This document shows, one piece after another, positions 24,801 to 36,800 of a stretch of 64,000 nt of DNA. The notes beneath the pieces are model-generated. The model saw nothing but the letters and a program-made list of their open reading frames with translations. It made no database searches and was not told the DNA's origin. The stretch's first letter is position 1. Every line of letters starts with the position of its first letter. A program made the translations under genes and the position numbers. The stretch comes from Saturnia japonica (lineage: Eukaryota; Arthropoda; Insecta; Lepidoptera; Saturniidae): contig CM065323.1 in assembly GCA_033032175.1 (NCBI GenBank), positions 2,046,001 to 2,110,000 of the forward strand, read 5' to 3'.

Positions 24801-27800
24801 ATAAATCGTTAACCACTCAATCAGTCAGTCAGTCAGTCAATCGCCTCTTTGCATATTCAAAGACAATCGCACTTAAGAAGTAAACTCCAGTCGAGCGTCG
24901 GAGCTGAAACACACAAATAAAAAACATGTTTTTTATATGTACCTTTCTTCTTGTACTCTCTCACACTCTGCATTGTAGTTCGCGATCATACCCGGTTTTC
25001 TGTCGTCTATCAAGGTTTTTAATCTGAAAAATAATACAAAAATACACTAATTGGCGTATATACATTTTGTCTGTACCTAGGCTGGCACCTAAAAAGCAAT
25101 GTCAGAAGAAGCCAAAACCCATTGTACGGGCTGGTAGACCAATATCCTAGGACATCAGACAATTCTGGGGTGGGTACGGTATTGAATTTCGTCAATAATA
25201 ATATTACAAGAAAGACACGCATTTTTTTTTAAATATTTGCTTTCTGTTTAAGTAAGCAATTTTGCCAATGTCAAGTGTGACAAATAGATTTTATAGAATT
25301 TAGTTAATTAACTGTAGAATAACCCATAAAATGGATACATTGACACAAAATAAAACAGTCACAAATTTATACATACTACTTGATAAGAGAACTGCAGGGG
25401 TAATATCATATAAGGAATAAGATAGTTAGGAACAATTAAGAAATATGTGATCCACGGATCCCTTCGTCAAGACCTTACTCACACAGAGAGTGGTCACGGA
25501 CATGTATTTTCACATGGCCATGGCCTAAACGAAGGCGTACGTTGTGACGTCACCAATCGGAACCAAGCGTAAAACGGTACGAGTAAACATATCATATACC
25601 AATTGGTAAGTTTTTTGAAAAAAATATTGAACCCTACAAAAATGCGATGGCCGATTATGGGAGACGAAATCATGATTATTCGGTCAACCAACCTATTGTT
25701 TTTTTTTTTTTAATTTGTTTGCCATATATACGTTTTATAGTTCTCTGAATTATATAATGATAGTAGTAAATTATCGGGTATGTTGAATAGCACAAAATAT
25801 TTCAATTAACATATAAACCCCCTCAATTTAGTATTTCAAATCTTAGTATACTAATAATTGTAATGCAACAAAAATGAATGAAAGTACCAACAATTAATAC
25901 ATTCTTATAAATAGCAGTCCATCAAAAATGTATACAGCTTTTCGCAGTCTGTTTGTTTCAGGTAATCTCCGAAACGGTTGAATCGATTTTCACCGGACTT
26001 TCACTGGCAGAGAGCTGATAATAAAAATAATAACTTCGGGCTCTTTTAATTTAGAAAAATAATTAGGATTCCGCGCTCTATAAAAATCAATTCGACAAAA
26101 CAACAGTTATAGTGTACATGAAGATAATAAAATTTAGATTCAAATTAGTCATAGATATTTTTGCTCTGTCATACTGTAAAGTGTACTTCGTCTTACAATG
26201 ATTTCACATGATGTGGCCCAAGATGGTAATACGTTATGCCTAGGAGACTTCAGGGTTATCTAATTATCAGTTGAAGTCTGGATGTTATTTATCTATTTAT
26301 ATGTACTAGCGATCGCCCAAAAATCGAAATTTGACCAGCGACTTTTTAATCAAAGACTATTTTCTGTTTGACATTTGCAGTATGGATCTAAACAATGAAT
26401 ATTATATAACTTGGTGTCACTTTTCATTGATTGACAATGTCAATATTTTGGGGGGTCTAAGTTCAATGGCACTGGCAAGCATTAATTAATTTAATTTAAT
26501 ATATTAGTAACAGATATTATAGATAAATTTTAGCTTTCTGCACTCCTTCTCCATATAAACTTTAACCGAGCCAAATCTCACAGTCTTCCGTGCACGCAAT
26601 ACGTTTAAAAAGAGGTAGAAAGTTTTTGCTTCACATATTAATATAATGATGTATATCAGCTGTTTATTAAACGTAATACAGGCTTTGCTTATTTTAGAAT
26701 TCAATGGCCATGTGTGACATCGTGTCTCCATATTTTTTGTATTCCTCGTGTCAGTATGTGCTGCTATTATTCAGCAGACATACGTATCCTGTGGTCTGAT
26801 TGAAGACTAGACGAGCTCCACCTCCTTCCCCATGACCAACAGACTCACCTCTGCAGCGTTTCGAGAACCTTCGCCTCTCTCTCGTTATCGCTCAGCCGGC
26901 TGAAGTCCTCCTCGGGGTCATCGTCCTGTTTCCTCTTGTGTACGGTGGTCGTCGTCGTCGTCTGTGACGTAACCGTTGCGGTGTTCACCGTTACGTGAGC
27001 CGGAGTCCCGGCTGCGGGTTTAACTGTAAGATGTATATGATTTCTTGTTATCGCTATAAGGTTTAGCGTTGTAGCCACAATCTCACCTGATCTTAAGTGA
27101 CATTGTGGCCCAAGATGGTAGCACGCTAAGCCTAGTACAAGACTAAGATTGAGTTATATCATTGCAAATAAAAAATATTAAAAAAAAAAACGAAGTTTGT
27201 GTACTATTAATTGCAATATATATTATATGGGGAGAGGGGATATATCATTTGTGATGCATAATTGCAGGGTCGCAGAAAATGTAAAATAGCGTGACGGGAG
27301 GAAAAAATATTTCGTGACGTATTTTATGAATAGCCCCTAAAGAAAAGCAATAATATAGAAAAAATTACCAAGATCACTGTCAGGTTCGTTGGTTGCGGAG
27401 TCCAAACGGGCTCTGACCTGCTGCAGCAGCTTACTCCTCGTGGTGGAGAGGACGGTGGCAGCACGGCTCCACGCGCTACGTCGGACCACTGGTTTCGCTT
27501 CGCACTTCGACAGTACATGTTCCATCCTGTACGCCCAAAAAATTTTTTTTTACTCATCACATAGAAATACGTTGATTTAACACGTTTTAAGAATTACAAT
27601 CAAAAAAAACAATGTAATTTAAAAAAAAAAAACAATATGGTTTAAAAAAAATTGTCAATCGCGCGCTTATTGATTTATCTGAGCTAATTAGAATTTGACA
27701 CATTGCTGGGATTGTCAAAATTGCAGGTAGAAAATGGGTTAGGTGGGCCAAAGAGAGAAGTGGAAATCATTGGAAGAGGCCTTTACAATAAGGCCAACAA

Positions 27801-30800
27801 AATACTAAATAAAAAAAAATGACGATATAACGTAAAATTGTCTGAAATAAAGGTTTATTAAAGCTTTACTGGTTCAATGTGGAATAATAAATACTAGGTG
27901 TGCTCGCAGGCTTCGCTCGCATGAAAAAAATAAATTGTCTTTACTGGGCTAAAAATTATACTTTGCCTTAATTCGAGTTACAAGCTATCTGTGTGCCAAA
28001 TTTCATTCAAATCTGTTTAGCCTCTTTTAGGTGATTAACAAACAAACAAAATTATATATTATTAAAAGTTAAGATAGTGGTGATATCAGACGTTTAAAGT
28101 TAGTATAGTTAAAATTACTCTTTACTTGCTTTAATTACTATATCCAAATTCTCACCTAATGATCCATTGTTCAGTCTTGGAGAAGAGTTCCTTTGCAGAT
28201 ATGTTGGGGTTTTCCATCAGCTGTTTACTCACGGCCGCTTCTAACGCCTCCGTCAGCTGGAGGACCTGAGCTGGAAGCTCCACCTCCACCTTCGGATTCT
28301 ACATCTCTGTAAAATGAATTACCTTTAATTAAAAAAAATTAGAGTATTTACAATTTTAAAAATATATACCAAATAATTTGGGACCTTTTTTACTACCTTT
28401 CTTTATCGGTTAATCAACTATTTATACCCTCACTTTGGTGTCCCTTACGTCTAAATAAATAAATAACATTGAAGTGTCTGTTTTTAATGTGAAAATAACA
28501 GCTTTATACTTAATACATATAAAAGTACATACGGTACGTTATACATATTTTTTGTCTGTCTGTGTGTTCAGAGTAATCTTCGAAAATGTTGTATTGAATT
28601 TGGCGGTACTTTCACTGGCAGATAGCTGGTGTAATAAAAAGTAACTTGGGCTACTTTTATTTTAGAAAAAACCGAAAGTAGAAGAAGACCGCGGCCTTTA
28701 TTTCTTTCTGAGCGAGACTTGGTATGTAATTTGATTATTTATCATTATTTGTCTATCAAACAGTATAAATTATTTCTTTAAAATATAATATATTTATTTT
28801 TTAACCTAAAAAATTTTTGTTTTTTTTTTTTGGTTGTAATGGATAAACCTAAAAACTACTGGACCGATTTTAAAAATTCTTTCACCATTATAAAGCTACA
28901 CTATCAGCGAGTAACATAGGCTATATTATAATTTTAAAAATTAATTTATTCCTTATAAAAATGTCGATAGTTTTACACAAAGTATAAAAAATTGCCTACA
29001 CGGGTACGTTGGCGATGTTTGTCGTATAAAATCAACACGGGTGAAACCGTGGGGCACAGCTAGTTTGATATAAAAAAGTTGGCAACCCTAGGCACGGTGC
29101 TGTGTTAGTATATAATAAAAAGCTCAGACTCATTATAAAGTGTCCAGGACTGAAAAATTTGGCCGTCACGGGACGCCAGCTAGATGTGAAACATCTTAGT
29201 GAATAAAAGAAAGAAGGAAAGAAATAAAGAAAGAATATAATATATATATATAATAATATTATATATATAATATAATATAAGCACACAATTTCACACACGG
29301 CCATTTAATTCCAAACTAAGCAAAGCTTGTAATATGGTAACTAAACAGCTGATATACATACATATATAGATATTTTACATCCAGACACACACAACTGACA
29401 TTTATGCTCCATCACACAAAGTCAGTCATGGGCGGGGATCGAACCCGCGACTTCTCGGCTCAATAGTAGCGTTTACTACCACTGCGCCACGAGGCGTGTC
29501 AAACATTGAACACTAAAAATTAAAGAACATATAGCGTGGCGATGCGTCGCCACGCCAACGATCAGGTTTACCCTCGCCTATAGATGTTTCACACCAACAT
29601 GATTGATGAATTCAGGAGTACCCACCTTGAGCTATCAGACGTGATAGCATTCTCCGAACTGGGGGCCGGTTTGGATGTAAGCGAATCCGACTGAGAAGTC
29701 CTCGAATCAGCACTCTCTCCGTCACCATGAGCATTATCTGAAAGCATATTGTTTAACTGTATATCATCATCCCAAAGTTATCGATGAGTAAGAAGAGATA
29801 CATCAACATTTATTGCTGAAAACACACACACAATATTAAAGTTTGTCTAAATTTGGACAACCATTTCTTTGTGTTTTTAACCACAAAAACGAGGAATTTC
29901 TCGCTTTCAATGTATTTTTTTATGGATGTTCAGCCATAACTTCTTTGTTCATGAATCGATGTCGATGACTTTTTTTTTTAATTGCAAATTTCTTTGTCAT
30001 CGGACCTCCGATTTCGAAGATAAAAAACAGAGAATTCCTGAAAATAATTGAAATTGGTTTCAAATGTAGGGTCAAAAGGTAGATCACGCCTTATCTTGTA
30101 TTTATAAGCCTAGTCCGTTATGCCTGTACCAAGCGCAATTAATACTTCAAGATGCACAGGTCTGTAACAGTACAGGATTATTTGTGTACCTTGTGCCAAT
30201 GATTCGTAACGTTGGTGACAGCATGTAACAAGTCACCCAGACAGCAGAGATGGCCAGAGCCGCAGTGATAAGCCTGGAGAAGATCTGGAGGAACATTAAA
30301 CGAAAATAACAAAGTCAGACTTATAGCTCGGATCTTCATTTTATCCATATTTCTGTATAGTGAAAATCATATTCAGGGACTTTCGTATGTAGATCACTAA
30401 TGGATTTTGAAATGTGACGCTGGCTTAAGATTCTTAGATTCTACAGACAATTCACCTAAAAGACTAAAAATCCTGATCCGATCTTCATTAGACTAAGCAT
30501 TCGTCAGTTACATCGATGCCTTTGTTTGAGACCTAGTAAGCATCCTTTATCAATTTGGACCTAATCTAGAAATAATTCCGTACCATCGGATGTTTGTTTT
30601 CCAGACGTCGCGGCGGACGAATCGGTTCGACGAATTTTCTTCGCTTTCTTCTTTTCGACTTTTTTATTTTTCTGAAACAATAAGTGTATTATTTATATAA
30701 AGATTTTTTTCCCATCATAGGTTTCCACTCTCTATGAAGGAAAGTGAACGGGTTATCTGGGACTGACCACACTAAAGACCTGAACATCGCCTCCCATGCC

Positions 30801-33800
30801 AATATCAACAAGGATGCAAGAATAGTTTTCGTTTTCGTCGGCACCTCTGACAAATCGCAGCCAACCGAAAAAGGCCTTCCACTGAAATGCCCACCAACCA
30901 CCGCACTCTCAGTCTCCGTGGTTATTTTTAACAAGGTTTTCTTCTTCGGTATTTTTTAAACTGATTTTCTTCTTTCTTGTTCTACATCCACCAATTGACA
31001 ATGCCTTGACAATGACTGCTTCATGAATGTGAACTGCCCTAATTTTATATCTCAATTTTAAATGGTTTTAAGACTCTGCTTTAATGAATCAGTCGTTGAA
31101 GACTTTTAAACATACCTTTTTACGATGTTCAGTCTCATGAGAATCGACAGCACCGTTGGCTATCGCCTTGGGATTCTTTTCATCTTGGCTGTCCGAATCC
31201 GACGAGCTCTCTGATGACTCCTCCTCGCTACTACTTGACGATATACGTCGCTTTAATAAAAGAAAACGATTCTTAATAAAACCACTATTAGTATAATTAT
31301 TTGATTTCAATACTCTTTCACGGATCTGATATCCACAGCTATCAAGTTAATAATTCCTTTATATTATGTTACTAAGCTATACCCGTGGCTCCGCATGAAT
31401 GAACTAGTATTATTGTTTAAATATCGTGGAAAGTAACATAGATTACTATTTAAGCAGTTCGCTGGCTGTAAATGAAAATATCATTGAAATAGCTTCATCC
31501 ATTCCGGAGATTATCCCAGAACAACAGACAGAAAAAGATAACCTTTTTTTTTGCTTTTAGATACTTACAAAACACTATCAGCGAGTAACATAGGCTATAT
31601 TATAATTTTAAAAATTAATTTATTCCTTATAAAAATGTCGATAGTTTTACACAAAGTATAAAAAATTGCCTACACGGGTACGTTGGCGATGTTTGTCGTA
31701 TAAAATCAACACGGGTGAAACCGTGGGGCACAGCTAGTTTGATATAAAAAAGTTGGCAACCCTAGGCACGGTGCTGTGTTAGTATATAATAAAAAGCTCA
31801 GACTCATTATAAAGTGTCCAGGACTGAAAAATTTGGCCGTCACGGGACGCCAGCTAGATGTGAAACATCTTAGTGAATAAAAGAAAGAAGGAAAGAAATA
31901 AAGAAAGAATATAATATATATATAAATAATATATATATATATAATATAATATAAGCACACAATTTCACACACGGCCATTTAATTCCAAACTAAGCAAAGC
32001 TTGTAATATGGTAACTAAACAGCTGATATACATACATATATAGATATTTTACATCCAGACACACACAACTGACATTTATGCTCCATCACACAAAGTCAGT
32101 CATGGGCGGGGATCGAACCCGCGACTTCTCGGCTCAATAGTAGCGTTTACTACCACTGCGCCACGAGGCGTGTCAAACATTGAACACTAAAAATTAAAGA
32201 ACATATAGCGTGGCGATGCGTCGCCACGCCAACGATCAGGTTTACCCTCGCCTATAGATGTTTCACACCAACATGATTGATGAATTCAGGAGTACCCACC
32301 TTGAGCTATCAGACGTGATAGCATTCTCCGAACTGGGGGCCGGTTTGGATGTAAGCGAATCCGACTGAGAAGTCCTCGAATCAGCACTCTCTCCGTCACC
32401 ATGAGCATTATCTGAAAGCATATTGTTTAACTGTATATCATCATCCCAAAGTTATCGATGAGTAAGAAGAGATACATCAACATTTATTGCTGAAAACACA
32501 CACACAATATTAAAGTTTGTCTAAATTTGGACAACCATTTCTTTGTGTTTTTAACCACAAAAACGAGGAATTTCTCGCTTTCAATGTATTTTTTTATGGA
32601 TGTTCAGCCATAACTTCTTTGTTCATGAATCGATGTCGATGACTTTTTTTTTTAATTGCAAATTTCTTTGTCATCGGACCTCCGATTTCGAAGATAAAAA
32701 ACAGAGAATTCCTGAAAATAATTGAAATTGGTTTCAAATGTAGGGTCAAAAGGTAGATCACGCCTTATCTTGTATTTATAAGCCTAGTCCGTTATGCCTG
32801 TACCAAGCGCAATTAATACTTCAAGATGCACAGGTCTGTAACAGTACAGGATTATTTGTGTACCTTGTGCCAATGATTCGTAACGTTGGTGACAGCATGT
32901 AACAAGTCACCCAGACAGCAGAGATGGCCAGAGCCGCAGTGATAAGCCTGGAGAAGATCTGGAGGAACATTAAACGAAAATAACAAAGTCAGACTTATAG
33001 CTCGGATCTTCATTTTATCCATATTTCTGTATAGTGAAAATCATATTCAGGGACTTTCGTATGTAGATCACTAATGGATTTTGAAATGTGACGCTGGCTT
33101 AAGATTCTTAGATTCTACAGACAATTCACCTAAAAGACTAAAAATCCTGATCCGATCTTCATTAGACTAAGCATTCGTCAGTTACATCGATGCCTTTGTT
33201 TGAGACCTAGTAAGCATCCTTTATCAATTTGGACCTAATCTAGAAATATTCCGTACCATCGGATGTTTGTTTTCCAGACGTCGCGGCGGACGAATCGGTT
33301 CGACGAATTTTCTTCGCTTTCTTCTTTTCGACTTTTTTATTTTTCTGAAACAATAAGTGTATTATTTATATAAAGATTTTTTTCCCATCATAGGTTTCCA
33401 CTCTCTATGAAGGAAAGTGAACGGGTTATCTGGGACTGACCACACTAAAGAGCTGAACATCGCCTCCCATGCCAATATCAACAAGGATGCAAGAATAGTT
33501 TTCGTTTTCGTCTGCACCTCTGACAAATCGCAGCCAACCGAAAAAGGCCTTCCACTGAAATGCCCACCAACCACCGCACTCTCAGTCTCCGTGGTTATTT
33601 TTAACAAGGTTTTCTTCTTCGGTATTTTTTAAACTGATGTTCTTCTTTCTTGTTCTACATCCACCAATTGACAATGCCTTGACAATGACTGCTTCATGAA
33701 TGTGAACTGCCCTAATTTTATATCTCAATTTTAAATGGTTTTAAGACTCTGCTTTAATGAATCAGTCGTTGAAGACTTTTAAACATACCTTTTTACGATG

Positions 33801-36800
33801 TTCAGTCTCATGAGAATCGACAGCACCGTTGGCTATCGCCTTGGGATTCTTTTCATCTTGGCTGTCCGAATCCGACGAGCTCTCTGATGACTCCTCCTCG
33901 CTACTACTTGACGATATACGTCGCTTTAATAAAAGAAAACGATTCTTAATAAAACCACTATTAGTATAATTATCTTCATCCATTCCGGAGATTATCCCAG
34001 AACAACAGACAGAAAAAGATAACCTTTTTTTTTGCTTTTAGATACTTACAAAACAATATCAATGTATATAATGTATAATTAAGACGATAAAATTTATCTA
34101 TATAACAAAAAGGAAAATCAACTTTAATGATCAAGATATTAAGGTCAGGTGAATCTTCCACCTGGTGTATTATCCAAGTTGAAGGTCTAATGCTAATTAA
34201 ATTAAAAAGGAACCACCCTTGAGGTATCCCCTAACGTAAAAAGAATCATCTAAATTGGTCCCTAAACAAAGGCTGAATATCCATAAAAAAATAAAATACA
34301 TTCGAATAAATAACATGATAGAAGTCAGACTTTATGCGCGCACCACGCAGAAAATACTAGAAAGATTTCGATCGATTTTTATTAGTTTTGATCCTTGGTC
34401 CAGTGGCCCATATCTAAACAAAAATATATCACAATATCTTCTTATATAATAATTTTCTAGTTAACGCGTGCGGAGCCGCGGACACAGCTAGTATTAAATA
34501 TAATAGGATGTATTTCTTAAGCGCAAATGTGGTGTAAAAATTTGTCTTGAAGATGTTGGTAGCCCATGGTAGCAACAGGTGATCATTAGATAAGAAAAAA
34601 AAAAATCTTTTCTTTATCCCACCTAAGTAGGGTCTGCACAACATGTTTTCCTATGTCATTCTTCTTTATAAACTATCATCCCAGAATTTACACTGTTTAT
34701 ACACATACCATTCCTCACACAATCCATCCATACCTTCTTCGGTCTTCCTCTATTCCTATATCCGTCCACCTTTATACTTCTTAATAATTATCTAATTATA
34801 TGAAACAACTAGTTATAATTTTTATTTTTGAAAATTTATCTTTACTTGGGGCAGCCCGAGTGGTGGAATACCTCCACCCTACAGAAGATCGCAGCCAAAT
34901 AGCCTTTTATTGTGTTTCTGCAGTGAGTAGGGTTCCAGAGCTCCTCGGGAAGGGGGGATATCCCAAGAATGGTAGGGCACATAGAAATTTCTTTAGAGAT
35001 TTCTCTCTACTTGGGGCACCCCGACAGGTGCAATACCTCCACCCTACAGAAGATCGCAGCCAAATAGCCTTTTATTGTGTTTCTGCAGTGAGTAGGGTTC
35101 CAGAGCTCCTCGGGAAGGGGGGATATCCCAAGAATGGTAGGGCACATAGAAATTTCTTTAGAGATTTCTCTCTACTTGGGGCACCCCGACAGGTGCAATA
35201 CCTCCACCCTACAGAAGATCGCAGCCAAATAGCCTTTTATTGTGTTTCTGCAGTGAGCAGGGTTCCAGAGCTCCTCGGGAAGGGGGGATATCCCAAGAAT
35301 GGTAGGGCACATAGAAATTTCTTTAGAGATTTCTCTCTACTTGGGGCACCCCGACAGGCGCAATACCTCCACCCTACAGAAGATCGCAGCCAAATAGCCT
35401 TTTATTGTGTTTCTGCAGTGAGTAGGGTTCCAGAGCTCCTCGGGAAGGGGGGATATCCCAAGAATGGTAGGGCACATAGAAATTTCTTTAGAGATTTCTC
35501 TCTACTTGGGGCACCCCGACAGGTGCAATACCTCCACCCTACAGAAGATCGCAGCCAAATAGCCTTTTATTGTTTCTGCAGTGAGTAGGGTTCCAGAGCT
35601 CCTCGGGAAGGGGGGAAATCCCAAGAATGGTAGGGCACATAGAAATTTCTTTAGAGATTTCTCTCTACTTGGGGCAGCCCGAGTGGTGGAATACCTCCAC
35701 CCTACAGAAGATCGCAGCCAAATAGCCTTTTATTGTGTTTCTGCAGTGAGTAGGGTTCCAGAGCTCCTCGGGAAGGGGGGATATCCCAAGAATGGTAGGG
35801 CACATAGAAATTTCTTTAGAGATTTCTCTCTACTTGGGGCACCCCGACAGGTGCAATACCTCCACCCTACAGAAAATCGCAGCCAAATAGCCTTTTATTG
35901 TGTTTCTGCAGTGAGTAGGGTTCCAGAGCTCCTCGGGAAGGGGGGATATCCCAAGAATGGTAGGGCACATAGAAATTTCTTTAGAGATTTCTCTCTACTT
36001 GGGGCACCCCGACAGGTGCAATACCTCCACCCTACAGAAGATCGCAGCCAAATAGCCTTTTATTGTGTTTCTGCAGTGAGTAGGGTTCCAGAGCTCCTCG
36101 GGAAGGGGGGATATCCCAAGAATGGTAGGGCACATAGAAATTTCTTTAGAGATTTCTCTCTACTTGGGGCACCCTGACAGGCGCAATACCTCCACCCTAC
36201 TGAAGATCGCAGCCAAATAGCCTTTTATTGTGTTTCTGCAGTGAGTAGGGTTCCAGAGCTCCTCGGGAAGGGGGGATATCCCAAGAATGGTAGGGCACAT
36301 AGAAATTTCTTTAGAGATTTCTCTCTACTTGGGGCACCCCGACAGGTGCAATACCTCCACCCTACAGAAGATCGCAGCCAAATAGCCTTTTATTGTGTTT
36401 CTGCAGTGAGTAGGGTTCCAGAGCTCCTCGGGAAGGGGGGATATCCCAAGAATGGTAGGGCACATAGAAATTTCTTTAGAGATTTCTCTCTACTTGGGGC
36501 ACCCCGACAGGTGCAATACCTCCACCCTACAGAAGATCGCAGCCAAATAACCTTGTCTTGTGTTCCTGTTATGAGCAGGGTTTCCAGAGCTCCTAGGGGG
36601 AGGGGGCATCCAAAGAGGTTCAAGGTCAACAACGCGCTAGTTATACTTATGGCGGGCTGGTATGTTGTATGCTGGTTGTTTATCTCCTTTGTAGTATACA
36701 AAAAACCCTCATTATATTCTCATAAATATAAAAAATGTATCACAAAAATACCTTATTTCTTCTATTACCACCCGGCTCTCCGTCGGAGGTGGACATGTGG

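Larger units (their letters stand above)
28898..34054. repeat. Recent tandem segmental duplication carrying three exons
   Basis: Copy 1 is 28898-31571 and copy 2 is about 31572-34054. They are nearly identical. Visible differences are a few substitutions, a one-base difference near 30575/33248, shuffled AT repeats near 29240/31915 and a 192-bp block (31301-31492) absent from copy 2. Each copy holds three ubinuclein exons, one SINE and a piece of Helitron. Confidence 0.92.

Noticed and set aside
29416..29505. tRNA gene on the - strand (and its copy near 32.1 kb)
   Set aside because: A and B boxes are present, but they are followed by a shared non-tRNA body and AT tail, and the body recurs at 26652. 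This is a tRNA-derived SINE.
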